This document shows positions 33,717 to 44,828 of a stretch of DNA of 64,000 nucleotides, piece after piece (position 1 is the first letter of the stretch; each line of letters starts with the position of its first letter). The notes under the pieces were generated by a model. That model was given only the letters and a program-made list of their open reading frames with translations. It did not search any database and was not told the DNA's origin. Location of the stretch: contig JAACJK010000017.1 in the NCBI GenBank assembly GCA_013368325.1, positions 1 through 64,000 of the forward strand, given 5' to 3'. Position numbers and translations under genes: made by a program. This DNA is from Ephemerocybe angulata (lineage: Eukaryota > Basidiomycota > Agaricomycetes > Agaricales > Psathyrellaceae).

Positions 33717-36143
33717 TTAGGCAAAGTTGGTGTTGGAATTTGAATAGGCGCTTACCGCAGAAAGGTATGCGTCGACCTCTGTATCAGTCGGGAGGCATCC
33801 TGATTCCCGAATCGCAGCAACTATGTCTGTGTAGAAGGGAATAGTCGTCAGAAGTGATTCAAAATATGAAATATACAGAACACACTCTTCTTTAGAGCAC
33901 GCCCCGGTGGGAGTCTGATGCCCTGCAAGCCACACCACGCCTTCAGATCGTCGATTACAAGGAGCTAATGCGGGGGTCAGTGATACTAGTACTCCGGGCA
34001 TTTTGGGCGAGTAATGTACTCACTTCAAACCTATCAAAAAGACTCTGTGTACTCGAGTCCACAGGCGGCGGAGGAACATCCACACGCTTCTCGTATTGAG
34101 GGTTTCCAGGGGTGGAGCGGGAACTCAGCGCCGCAGTGCTAGTAGGCGCTGGAGATGGGTGTCGTTCCACCAGTGGCTGCGATGCAGCACGCTGTGCTGG
34201 CGGCCGCTGTATGCCATGTTGCTGGACGACGGGTGGCGTGTTGAGGCGAGATGCAGGGCGGGAAAGTTCACGTGGAGGTGGCGGAATTTGGAGAGGGCGA
34301 TGGTTGTGGGGTAAAACCGGCCCTCCTGGAAGCCCGTCATCGTCGTCAAGATCATCTTCGATTTCGATTTCTTCAATGGTGTTCTTCTTACGAGAGTCTA
34401 AGCAAGACCGTTAGCCCAAGGTTCGACGTGAGAAGCAGAAGAGAAATTTCACCGTGGATTTCAGGTTCGGTTTCGTCCTCTGAATCGCTGCGCGCTGGGG
34501 ACCGGCTGCTGTGGGTGACGCCCGAAGAATTTTGGTTAGTCTGGGCAGTCGCGCGAATTCGGCGAAAGTATTCGTCGTCTGACTCTTCCTGGGACTCGGA
34601 AATGGCATCGAGTCCTGTCTCCGCGTTGCCAGAGGCTTCATCTGTTGCAGACTCGGCACCTGCATGATTTGGAAATACTTCCTTGTTCCAAAGGGCGAAG
34701 AGATCTTGCACGACGGGTGTATCAGACATCGTGATAAAGTATTTCTTGTAGCTATTGAAGTCCGCTGGCCAGTCGATGCCCGTGCGATTTCCAACACCGT
34801 CGTTCGTAAATTCGGTATCTTCACATATGAGCCAGCGAGTCTTTTAAAACACAGGTGTGTCAGCGACATGATCAGGAACCTCTGGGAACCACTGAATTGA
34901 AATACAGAGGTACGTACTAAGTGACCACATAGACCGATTAAACCGCCCGTCGCGCACAGGTCTTCCCCAGCGAAGGAACTTGTTTGCCGAAGCTTGCAAT
35001 CGACCCGTTTACCATCTACGGCTTTGGGGCCATAGATTAAAACCCGGCCCAGCTACAGACCAGTGTCAGTAAGCAGAAAGCCAGAGAACGCAGAACTCAC
35101 TCGAAGGAGTATAGGGTTGCGGAATTCCTTTCCAGGCTCGACAACACCATTCTCATAAATGATAGGGGGCCATCGACTATACCGCTTGCCCTTGGTTGCT
35201 TCGGTAACCTTGCGGTGCTCGTTGTAGCCCAGCAGCTCAAGGAAAATGGGGCACTCCTTCCTATTGAACTCGCGACTGAATAGCTGCGCAGAGAAGACAT
35301 GTAGAGCCTGGGCCTTTGGGTCCTGGGGCCAGTGGCCCTCGTCGACTAGCTTGGTGCGTTTGGTATCAAAGAGGGCGGCAAGTGGGCTAAAGATCGCCGA
35401 AGCTGACGTCCGAACTCGATTGGCAGTGTTGCTGCGATGTTGACTGGCGTAAGAGTAGAACTTAAATGGCATAGTCCGTAAGTGGCTATTGAGCATAGAA
35501 TCCAATCGAAGAACGCACCAGCTTACAAAAGGGGTTTTTATTTAGGCGGAGATAATCGTGGAATACTTCATCTACACAGACATAGAGCTCAGCGGTCAGT
35601 GCTGCCCTCGCGTGTTCCGGAGTTGAAAAGCAACGGTCGCCATCGTCCCACTCAAAGGAAGGCATTGGCGTCTGAGTTAAGTAATCTGGTGTGGCGTAGG
35701 TCCAAAATGTGACGAAGATATGAGCATACTTCTTGGCAGAAGCATGGAGCACCTTGACAAGCTCCTTTGTGTCGGAGGGAATGAGGGTGTCAATGTCGTC
35801 CTCCTCGTCATCTCCATTCTCCCCCTTACGCCGCCCCCTCCGCCGGTATGCGGCAATAGAGGTTATAGTCGCATTTAGACTACCGACTTCCTGTCGCAGT
35901 CTACGTAAATCCACCTGCTGTGCTATCATGATTTTGTGCGCATCGTGAAGAGCCTGAACGTGGGCTGGGGTGAGATAGAGGCAGGATAGATTAGCAAAGA
36001 TACATCACCTTCTGGAGAACCCTCATATCTGTGCTTGACGCCGCATTCTGGGTACGCAGAATGCCCTGGGCCAGTTCGCCATCCTCGTCGTCAGATGCAC
36101 CGTACTCGGGATCCCAATCTGAGCCAATCGTGCGTGCAGACAT
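33717..36143 (-). CDS. DUF6698-like protein, transposon-borne, many exons
   Basis: Starts MSARTIGSDWDPEYG at 36143 with an acidic region, then a coiled stretch (RRLRQEVGSLNATI). The conserved middle reads IFSPLAALFDTKRTKLVDEG, FSREFNRKECPIFLELLGYN, RYSRWPPIIYENG and LGRVLIYGPKAVDGK, then RNRTGIDWPADFNSYKKY and VVQDLFALWNKEVFPN. This combination is characteristic of the DUF6698 family, known only from fungi and multicopy in Agaricomycetes. A low-complexity Pro/Ser region follows, and the protein ends SAYSNSNTNFA at 33717. Introns are 45-61 nt; the one before FYSYASQHRSN uses GTGCGT and TTTAAG. Around 34985 the frame seems to shift by one base between VDCKLRQ and NKFLRWGRPVRDG, so this copy may be damaged, or an intron was missed. 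Function unknown; its place inside the element suggests an accessory role. Confidence 0.68.
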
Positions 36144-36405
36144 GTCCTTCGCACAATGGCAATTGGCTTTGAATCTAACGAAGCTGGAGAGCGTTGAGTG
36201 AGTGGACCGATGTATGGGGAGGTGAAGGCTAAGCAGGGAAACCGGGCGGAACTTTGGCGGAACTGGCGGGCAGTGCTGCTTGATCATGCGTACCGATTGG
36301 CCGACGAAGGTGCCATTTTTCTACGCCATGTGGACCCCAATGGTCCATCAAAAAGCCCCCACCCAGGTTGCCAGTCTATCTTTCTATCTTCCACAATCAC
36401 CTACC

Positions 36406-36800
36406 ATGCCTCGATACGAATCTCGTCCAGTCTGTATTGCGATTAACATCTTTGGAGACGTATCGATGCCCGTGGTGAGCCCCTCTGCATTCTGTTGTAT
36501 GTTCAGTATCACTCACAGAGGTCCCAGAACCTAACGCTCAACTTGAATCCGTCGATGACCAACCTCACCGTCAACCTAACACCCGATCTGCCATCGAGAA
36601 CCAAACCCTCGACAACCCCAAAACTTGCCGCTGAGCCCAAGAAAACCGTCTCCGGGTCCGTATCCGACAGCTCGTTCACAGAGCCCGAATCTGACGGCGG
36701 CCTCCCGCCCCCCTCGCCAGAGATACCCAGCCAGCTTGAAGCGCCGAGGAAGTCAGGCCGGCTCATGTCTAGAAAGGCGTCCCGGAGTCAGGAGTGGTGA
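36406..36800 (+). CDS. Small Pro/Ser-rich protein, two exons, about 115 aa
   Basis: Exon 36406-36474 (MPRYESRPVCIAINIFGD...) joins across a 44-nt intron (GTGAGC...TCACAG) to 36519-36800 in frame. Exon 2 is rich in Asn, Pro and Ser (LTLNLNPSMTNLTVNL, EPESDGGLPPPSPE) and ends RKSGRLMSRKASRSQEW. It is divergent from the DUF6698 gene, about 260 bp from its start, so the two may share a two-way promoter. No family recognised. Confidence 0.55.
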
Positions 36801-37006
36801 ATCTGTAAAGCGGGAGGAGTAGAGCATACCAAGCTGATGTTGTAGTAAAATAAACCCTCCTCTTTTCCTGAACGTAGACCTGTTCATTAGTTTCCAAAAT
36901 TTGAGCTTACAATGCACACATATCGCCTGAACGGTGTAGCAAATGTGGAAGTTCTGGCAATAAGTCCATATATTACATGATACCTACACATAGACGAGGT
37001 ACTGGC
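36801..37006. other. AT-rich spacer inside the element
   Basis: No gene; contains an AAATAAA-like stretch after the small gene. Confidence 0.3.
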
Positions 37007-37337
37007 TTAGGTGTTCGGTGTTTCCCAGATTTCTCGTCGATTTTGAGGGTTGTTGGGGGAGGTGTCTTCGTCTTCATCATCAGTCTCGTGCCGGACTGGC
37101 GAACACACGAAGCGACGCCATCCCCGCCCGTCCTGCTCATACTCACCACCTACTCCCGCTTCGTTGCGCGAAGGATCCGTGATGAGGTTGTTGACGTCCT
37201 TCTTGTGCATGGCCTTGTTGACGAGTGTACGGTTGATTCCTGAGCTGCACCAGCCGCCCTCGAGGTGCAGGATTAACGCGGATTGGGAGGTGAAGCTCGC
37301 GCTGCAGTTGTGGCCTGGGCAGTACAGTCCTTGGCAC
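37007..37337 (-). pseudogene. Captured C2H2 zinc-fin­ger gene fragment
   Basis: One open frame reads YCPGHNCSASFTSQSALILH followed by an LEGG-W-C step, then SSGINRTLVNKAMHKKD, NNLITDPSRNE and an acidic tail. This matches a common fungal protein type with a CxxxxC...H zinc finger, an HLE-G-C step and an I-x-R motif. Flanking exons of a complete gene are not found, so it is taken as a fragment brought into the transposon. Confidence 0.55.
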
Positions 37338-37529
37338 GATAGATGGGCGGGTTCATGTGGCTCCGGAGGTTGTTCGGGTTCGCGCCGCCCACCTGTGCTG
37401 GAGAACGGGCGTTTGGACGATGAGGTTAATGCTGGGGATACTGCGGTCCTCGTTAGGCGATTGTTCGTAGACTATTATAAAAGGTAAGTGAGAGTTCGAG
37501 GATTAAGGGGGTGAAAGTACTGACCTCTG

Positions 37530-37983
37530 GTGTGCCTAGCCAAGCTTTCTTCCATCATCCTCAAATCATCCTGTCGAATATCGTCTGAGCACGAACGAAA
37601 GATTCGTTCATTGTAACAAGATCAGACAAGGTCCTGGTTTTAGACAATTGAGAACGTACCCCGCTTCTGACTGTACTTATCAATCAGCTTGACGACCTTG
37701 GGGCGCAGCGACATGTACCACATAGTTGACGGGGAAGATGCCGACCCCTCCACCAGTCCTTGTACCCCCGATCCACAACCTTGATGATATCGTCCTTCTC
37801 GAACACCAGTTCGCCCTGCTCCGTCGCTTCGAACGTGTGCAGCGCAGTACACGCGCCACGATATTCAGATTCACCGTGGTTGTGGGCGACCTCGGCGCTG
37901 TCGTTGAGGGCAGCGTGGCCTGGGCAGCTGATTCGGAGGACGCGGCGTGAGGCTGGGATTCGGGATCTGGCAGGCGGTAGCAC
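37530..37983 (-). pseudogene. HSE1: Captured HSE1/STAM-like fragment: SH3 domain plus part of the coil region
   Basis: The minus strand encodes most of an SH3 domain (FEATEQGELVFEKDDIIKVV, DRGYKDWWRG, then GIFPVNYV in another frame). It jumps directly to LRPKVVKLIDKYSQKRG and, after an intron, DLVTMNESFVRAQTIFDRM. In fungal HSE1, the STAM homologue of the ESCRT-0 endosomal sorting complex, these two parts are separated by a stretch that is missing here. The frame changes inside the SH3 domain, and a stop follows FDRMI, where a short duplication (GATGATTTGAGGATGATGG) has arisen. The N-terminal VHS domain and UIM are absent. It is a decayed, internally deleted copy, not the working host gene. 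Confidence 0.72.
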
Positions 37984-38039
37984 TGCACACTCTTTCTGTC
38001 CTTCCGTCGTTGAGCTAGGAACCGCGCCCTGACGAGACT

Positions 38040-38322
38040 AAGTCGACAGTCGTTGAGGTGGTCGGCCGTCGTTCAACGTCGCCGTCGTCGTTGGAGTGGG
38101 CTTCGTCGGCGTAGCTGTCGGACATGGTCGAAGTTGAAGTTGAGCAAAGTCGTCATCGTTGTGGAGGTATGTGAGAGGAATGGGCTTATCTGCCGAGATA
38201 AGATAGCCCACATACTGGAACACTGGCAGCCCGCCGAGTTTCCAGGTTTGCGGGTGATGGAGAGTGGGGTTATACCCGAACAAGGCTGGTTCGCTTGCCT
38301 GCAAGGCCAGCGGCACGTGCAT
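38040..38322 (-). pseudogene. Possible captured gene fragment, unknown family
   Basis: An open frame with a coding-like stretch (FGYNPTLHHPQTWKLGGLPV then FQYVGYLISADKPIP) and a Thr/Pro-rich end. No flanking exons. It abuts the perfect palindrome at 38337. Confidence 0.35.
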
Positions 38323-38336
38323 GCGCGTGACCAGCC

Positions 38337-38383
38337 TAGTCGCAGAGAGAGTTTGTCAAGGTGACAAACTCTCTCTGCGACTA
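38337..38383. repeat. Perfect palindrome, 22-bp arms, 3-nt loop
   Basis: TAGTCGCAGAGAGAGTTTGT plus CA is followed by AGG and the exact reverse complement. It sits between two captured gene pieces. Confidence 0.95.
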
Positions 38384-39513
38384 CTAAGCGCCCGCCGACC
38401 TGCTCGACAACAACCACTCCAGATCCCAATGTCGTGAGCAAGACGGAGCACAAGTGTACCGGCTTGGCGAGTAACTGGGATTCTGGTAAGTTAACGTCAG
38501 TTGTCGTGCTCGCAACTCATCGAAACTTACCGAATCCGTGAAGCCATGACCTCCGCCAACGTTGAACGGAAAGACCATCGATGGCCCTTCCGTCCCTCTC
38601 GTCCATCCGATAGCCGACACACCCAGCAACTAGCCACACCCTCCGTCTCGCTCGTGAGCCCGACGGACCGACGTACGCAAATGGTGAGCAATCATCGTCG
38701 CCCACAACCAAGGGTGCTCCGGGGTTCAAAAAAATTACCTGGGGTCGGAAAGATTTTTTTGACCATCTCGGGAGGGACTATCTAACTACGTAAGCGCCAA
38801 GACCTTCCAAATATAGTAATTCCGATCAATTTTAAACAGCTGCGCGTGCCCACGAGTGCCCAAGTTCAACTCTGGCCCAGCGCATTTATTATTTACAACT
38901 ACCATAGGCTTCAGAGTTCTAAATAAAATTACAACAATAGTATTGAAAGATGTATGCTATTGATATTTAAGTTCCTACACATGTTATCTCCTCCCAAACC
39001 TCACAAAAGTCCCCCCAGAAGCCCGAAATTGGGGTTTGAAGGGGGGGTCAGAAAGATTTTTTTCCAGCCCTCCGGGGGGACTAACTAACTATCACACGGT
39101 CGCTCATTTGAAGACCAGAGCACCCTTGCCCACAACTCAAAAGGAGCGGTCCACTTACATTCGGGAAGTCGCAGGTCTCAAGTCGTCGATTCGGACGAGA
39201 ATGCTTTGGGAACTGCGTGTACGGGGATGGTTCTGGGATGCAACGCAGGTCAGTGGTTTGTCCTCCATGCAAACGGCGCAGTATTTACTCACCTTTTCAT
39301 TTAGAACCTGTCCCACCGAGCGAGACGACATCGAGCGAAGGGCCCGGATCTAGGTGCAAGGTAAGTCTATTGTTGTGTACCAGCCGTGGCTACACTGCTA
39401 ACCTGTCTCAGCTCACTATCTCAGGAACGAAGGAATCGACTCGAGAGCGACGGTGCTGAACCCCGGCGCATTCAACTTCCCCCGAGCTGTGTCGACGACC
39501 GCCGGCTTGAGCC
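38384..39513. other. Transposon interior with direct repeat pair, no clear gene
   Basis: Two similar blocks near 38713-38790 and 39020-39095 share TCRGAAAGATTTTTTT, GGGRGGGACTA and CTAAC. Between them is AT-rich sequence. Coding-looking scraps on both strands could not be assembled. Confidence 0.4.
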
Positions 39514-39765
39514 TTGAGTGCGAGCGCCAATGGCGGCAGAACCTCGGCGTCTGCTGCTCCGAGCCAGAGCTCGATGGCCACGCCCGCGGCACATGGGCAG
39601 AGGATGGACAATTCGTATCAGCAACAGCATATTTCGTTCCAGCAGCAGCCACAGTCCGCGCCAACCCTTCGCCAGCATCTTGCGCACCTCCACACCACAC
39701 ACCCAGGTGCACTCCCCCGCCCGTCAACCGACACCCCTTCACGTCGTCGTGCCTTGGTTACATGA
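39514..39765 (+). pseudogene. Captured Gln/Ser-rich fragment
   Basis: One frame reads ANGGRTSASAAPSQSSMATP, then DNSYQQQHISFQQQPQSAPT and a short tail. The composition is that of a regulatory-protein linker and differs from its surroundings. No complete gene can be built around it. Confidence 0.4.
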
Positions 39766-40266
39766 AACGATGCCCGCCACTTCCACACCACCACACCAAA
39801 ACCCTGCACGTCGTCACTTAACGACTCGCCACTGCTGTGCCGTTGTGTCGAACGAAGCCCTGCACCACTTCTACCACTTCCTCACCGTTGTATTGGGTGA
39901 TGCCCCTAGCTACGCTACCGTGTCGTTTCATCGAATGACGGCCACCACTACACCCCAGGCCGCGCCCTCACGTCCAAGGACACCCGCCACATCCGCCTCT
40001 GCCGAGTCCTCACGTCGAACGACACCCATTCCTCCACCGCCGCCTCACCCACAACCGCTCATCGTTGTTTCTTGGGGCTGTCCTTGCGCCAGTCGATGCG
40101 TACACCATCTTTGATTCTGTATGATCTACTGAAGCTAACTTGTAGTACATTTTATAAAAGTGTTAATAAATGATGAAATAACTTCAGAAACCTGTGATAA
40201 CCGAGACGACGTTATTAGTGTCTTGCTTTGTTAAAGCTCGAAGTGGTGGTGTGGCTCACCTTGGGC
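39766..40266. other. Downstream flank of the transposase gene
   Basis: His/Pro/Thr-rich open frames here follow simple composition (CACC-type repeats) and are not supported as genes. Confidence 0.4.
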
Positions 40267-43200
40267 TCAAAGATCACTTCTCCGACGTGAAATCAAATTG
40301 TCGATGCTCCTCATTCGAAGCCACATGTCCGCGTCTACGACATCAACAACGAAGAACTCGTCATCGTGAAGGCTGTCTCCAAAGTCTGGCACAAGGAGTG
40401 CACCGCGGACAAGAGTACGGGCAAGGACAGCAACAGAGTCTTGCTTACGAGCTCTCCTCCGGACGCGGAAGAAACCCAGGTCTTGGTCACGTCGCTTCTG
40501 TGCTGTTCGTTGGCGACGCTCCTGCGCTGTACTTCCAGTCAAGGATTCGTCACATGGAAGGATAACGGCAACAAGGTACTCCTTATCACCAACGTGGACC
40601 CCCAGTACTGCGATAAGCTGACCAATGACAAACTTGCCATCATAGATGCTGAAGAGGCCGAAGTCGTATCGCTGTCGACCGTGAAAGCTTTGGTTCATTC
40701 TCAAGAAATCGGTGGTGGTTTCGGAGTTTTCGTAGGAGGCATAGTCGACCTTCACATATCGATATATAGACACCTATATCCAATGGTGGATCAGAAAGAG
40801 ATATTGAAGCAGACATATTTAATCGACGAACCTTTGTCGTGCCCGTAATAAGAACACGGCACTCAAGCTCAGCCTCAAGCCTCGAAATGATCTTCTTGTG
40901 GATGCCTTGGAAGACATTTGCATATTCAGGAGGGAAGTGCTGAGAAAGCTCTGATATGCACACTCCGTCAATCGGTGACCCTGCAACGAGGTGAGTGGCC
41001 GCAGATGAGTCTCCTGGTGCATCGGGAACTTGGCGACCTAGAGCACTGGTTAAACACTAGGTTCCTCGAGCTATGGTGTAATTGAAAGACATACCGTTTA
41101 AGTCTTGTTGCGACTCTGCTTTAGCTTTCAGCTCAGCGGCCAAGGCCTCTGAGCGGTCAATCTTTTGGCGAATGAGGAAGCATGCATGATCAAATGCGTT
41201 AAGCTTGGCAATCTGCAAGGTACAAGAGTTAGTTTGTCTACAAAGTCAGCCGTCGATGCTGTACATGCCTGGGGATCAATATTCTTGAAGTTTGTTCTGT
41301 CGTACGCATCTTTGTATGTCCCGTGCATGGTTTCAAAGGTCTTTGTATTGCTGTTACGTGTAACTCCCTTCCTCCGGATATCATCGAGAAGATGTTGATG
41401 TGTATGCGCCTTTGGGAACTCCCATGACTTCAAGCTCCAAATCTTCCGGTAATCCTGAAAATAAGAGCAACTCAGACATTAGCCAAGAACAGCGTAACTT
41501 GAGTATAACAAGACGCACCTTGAGGTCACGATCCCACGCAGCCAATGCCTCACGCCCCATTGCGAGTGTAGTTTCAGAATGGCTTCGGAACGAAGACAGC
41601 ATATCGAGGTCAAGGTACCGACGTATAAGACGGAGAAGGGCATAGCCACGCTCTGCATGTGCTGAGTCGGGCCCAGCGAGAACATTATGTGCCGCATATA
41701 TGATTTGCTGATAGGAAAGAATGAGCAAGTGAATTGGAGTATCAATAATCGAGGTTGGACGAACCTTCGACAAGTCTTCATATTTTCGCCCATCAGTGAA
41801 CTCTCGGAACTGTGCAACTTCAAGAAAATGGTTGAGATCGCGCCATCGTGGAAATGCTGCCAGCCTATCCAAGAGAGGTGAGGTTAACGTTCAATAACTT
41901 GCGAGCTCGTGCTCTTACTGAGATTCAAAAAGGCTCGATAGATTGCGGGTTTCGTTATCGAGCATTTCCAGCACTTGCTCCAACAAATGGTCTGAGAAAA
42001 GGCCACCGTGGTAAGCGTGTAGGCGGTCCCAGCAAATCGCTCTGTAAACATCGGTATACTCCAAGTCCCAGAACACATTCTTTATAAGCAGCGTAGCTGC
42101 GAATCAGGATACAAATGCATTGCACGAAGTTGATCCTACGCACCTCAACATTTCGCAATCCTTTTCCTTTCAATGCAGCTTCCTGAGCTGCCCGTGATTC
42201 TTCTTTAACAGAAAGGTAGACCTCTTGCATCTCCGATGAGACACGAATTTCGTGTGTTTTTGACATGTCGGCCATCTCAGCAAGCGGAACCAGGCATGTG
42301 GGACATGGAAAGTTACTGTTGACGCCCCGGATGGCAGCCATCATGCACCTAGAATTTGTCAGAGCATTAGTTATCAAAGTCGGATCCAACAGCAAATCAC
42401 GCACTGTTCCTCGTAATCAGCAGACAAAATGAGAATGATTGGAAAGATTAGGCGCTCAATTCCGTCACCGCACTGAACCGGAAAGCCAGTCTTCGAGTAC
42501 ATCTTGATTGTGGCCAGCAGTTCCCGGAATCCGGAGTGCCAGACAACACGTTTGAAGTCGACGAAGCCTCGCTTTCCAGATTCCTCTGCCAATTCGGGAA
42601 CCTGAGGGGTAAATATTTAAGAGGTGGATTGCTTGAACTAAAATATGACTTACAATGGGAAGCCATCCAACAAGCCGTCCAGCTGCAAGACCTTTCCCAT
42701 TTCGCACATCTGCAGTAAAGTTTGCACAGCGGGCATAGACAGGATAACCCTTCTGGGTTCCCATAGTCGAAAGCTTTGTTTTATCAGCATAGAGGATGAT
42801 CATGAACGGAAATGCATTCGTTGGCAACTGGGACTACAGACATAGCACATTTGGAAATCAGGAAATCAGTAGAAATCGACGATGATCATGTAAAGGTGGC
42901 GTACCTGGATTGTCCACCAGTCATCTGCAGTCCACGGTTCATTTATAAAGCGCTCAAACTCGTAGCCGTTGTGACGATATAAGCGCTCTGCATGCCAATG
43001 CATGGATCGAACATAGAACGGATCGTGCAGAAGCTCAAGGCACCATTCCCAAAGGTCACGCATCCAAATGTCGTACTCAATCTCGGTATCCTTATACGGC
43101 ACCGAGAATGTCTTCTTCTTCAGCTAATGTCCAGTGCCGCGAACGTATGAGTTGTGGAGCGACTGCGAGACATTATAGAAAGGTGCTTACGGAAGAATCA

Positions 43201-44179
43201 TGCATCAACGAGGCGGCCTTCCAGAGGTCCTCAACATCCTTCGAATCGACCAAGGTGACCGCCCCCGTTTTCGTCCCGTTTTCCCGAACAAGCTGAAGCA
43301 GGGCATCAACGTCGGGTCTCTTAAACCGATGGCTCTGCATGAACTCGGCGAGCTTGAAGTCGGCCTTCGTGCGAAACGGCGCCCAGTCAGGCTTTTCAGA
43401 TTGCTCGTGAACAGTAGCGGGCGGATCTGGTAAGAGCGAGTTGTATTTTTCGTATGCGTAGAACTTCGTGGGGACTTTGGAGGAAGGATGTGATTCAACC
43501 TTGATGTCGTCGGTAAAGTGCAGACCCTCGGTGTGACTCTCCGAACTGGCATCACTAGGCGATGAGGGCGGGGGAGGCGATGAGGGTGGGGGAGGCGATG
43601 AGGGTGGGGGAGGCGGTGAGGGGGGTGGAGGCGTCGGTTCAGGAGGAGGAAATGGATCTTGAATGCGCAAGGACTGTGAGCGAGCTGCTATGTTTCTGGT
43701 CGATTTCTCGGGATGCTTACCTTCCACGTCAGGAGCCTCTGATCCCATATTTCTTCCCGAAGAAATGGGCGCGGATTTGTCACGCCCACGAGAACCTATT
43801 GGCAACGACGTTGTGAGTAAGCGTATTCCGGTCTTTTTTTCGACGGACTGACCAAACGGGTTGTGTCGAGTGGCCCGGAATCCCAACGCATCCACGTAAG
43901 GGTGGGCTGGTCCTGTTGCTGCAGAATTACTCAGGGAGACTGCATGTTAAATCAAACAAAAAGCTCACCAGATCCACGGAGATGGTTATGGAGTGCTTGA
44001 GGGACAGTTCTTCCTGGGCCTTGCGCCAGAGCTGGCGGGTCGAGCAAAAGATGTGCTCGGCAGGCAGTAATGTGTTGCGAGAGGCCCTGGACCGAGACTA
44101 ATTTAGGGCAGAATGGACATTTCTCCTTGCGAGCAGGTGCCCGACGCCTCTTGATTGGAGTGGTTTGTGCTTTCGGCAT
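40267..44179 (-). CDS. Plavaka transposase, multi-exon, apparently intact
   Basis: Begins MPKAQTTPIKRRR with a C2H2 finger (CPFCPKL...GLSQHITAC), then a Pro-rich linker. Conserved blocks follow in order: DWAPFRTKADFKLAEFMQS; WMRDLWEWCLELLHDPFYVR; FINEPWTADDWWTIQ; FMIILYADKTKLS, GYPVYARCANFTADV and GRLVGWLPI; FPCPTCLVP; DRLHAYHGGLFSDHLLEQV; ERGYALLRLIRRYLDLDML; THQHLLDDIRRKG; a C-terminal part with VSIYRYVKVDYASYEN and RMNQSFHGRQRYDFGLFS; end near RSIDNLISRRRSDL. These are the hallmarks of Plavaka transposases of the CMC superfamily (DDE chemistry). Every exon boundary checked (for example before GPAHPYVDAL, SQLPTNAF, QLAAFPRWRD) keeps the frame. It lies about 290 bp from the right terminal repeat and is transcribed inward. 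The acidic catalytic residues were not assigned individually. Confidence 0.85.
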
Positions 44180-44279
44180 AGTTAGTGCCTAAGCATGGGC
44201 ATTGGGTAGGGCAGGAGTCCAGTAGAGGACAGGCGCGACGCCTCGCGAAGATTATTCAGAGCCTATTCAAACACCGCCT

Positions 44280-44458
44280 CGCCTTATCAGGCATAATGAT
44301 TTGATCTCGCCCTAATCAACACTTTAGGAAAGAGATAAGATTGGCCCACTGCATCGTCAGTTGCGGCCGCCCCTCATCAGCATCGCTATGGCCCCATATG
44401 GTCCACTATTAGACCTCGCCTAGGCCTTATCAGGGGCCCAGTCTGATAAGGCACTTCT
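44280..44458. repeat. Right subterminal CTTATCAG motifs
   Basis: CTTATCAG occurs near 44282 and 44427, with one CTGATAAG near 44443, mostly reversed relative to the left cluster. Confidence 0.6.
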
Positions 44459-44471
44459 GATTTTTGCGACA
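44439..44471 (-). repeat. Right terminal inverted repeat
   Basis: Read on the minus strand it starts TGTCGCAAAAATC and continues GTGCCTTATCAGAC; pairs with the left terminus at 32855. Confidence 0.7.
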
Positions 44472-44643
44472 ACGGAACCGTGACGGGGTTGTGTAGCCTT
44501 CCACCACGGAAGAGTCGTATCAGGTACATCCTCAAGGCTGACTCGATGGTGAACGGGCGCCAAGCATCATGGTTCATCAGCCGCCGATCCGGATGATCGT
44601 CGCAAGAGACATTGTATGGAAAAGGATCAAATTCAATCTTCAA
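44472..44643 (-). CDS. Partial host reading frame ending at the transposon border
   Basis: The frame reads EFDPFPYNVSCDDHPDRRL, RPFTIESALRMYLIRLFRGG and HNPVTVP up to the inverted repeat. It looks coding, with no recognised family. On the other side of the element the same strand begins GTAAGTG, a perfect splice donor, so the transposon may have landed at an exon end. This is an inference from sequence alone. Confidence 0.35.
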
Positions 44644-44828
44644 AGATACACTTTGAGACGAGCATCATGTTTTGGTGTTGACATGGGCGCTGTACCCTCT
44701 ACCTGAGGTTTAGACTGTTATGTAAATGAGCAGATAGGGTGAAAGTGAGGAGGGCCACATATAAGTAAGTGAGCCTTAATGATATCAGTGGCCTCAAACG
44801 TATATCCCACTAACCAGTACAACTCGCC

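Larger units (their letters stand above)
32855..44471. mobile_element. Plavaka-type DNA transposon, 11.6 kb, with accessory genes and captured gene fragments
   Basis: Bounded by inverted repeats starting TGTCGCAAAWATC at 32855-32867 and, reversed, at 44459-44471. Weaker similarity follows through GCCTTAT and A-rich steps, giving about 32 bp in total. Inside each end are several CTGATAAG motifs, in opposite orientation at the two ends, typical of subterminal transposase-binding sites in CMC/CACTA-like elements. Contents from left to right: DUF6698 protein (minus), a small gene (plus), fragments of host genes, and the Plavaka transposase (minus). Outside the termini AC is present on both sides, which may be a 2-bp target duplication. 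The boundaries are by eye. The transposase frame appears intact, so activity is possible. Confidence 0.75.

Noticed and set aside
39518..40114. 198-codon His/Pro/Arg-rich frame
   Set aside because: A different frame of the same segment (39514-39765) has the more natural Gln/Ser-rich composition; the rest follows C-rich simple sequence.
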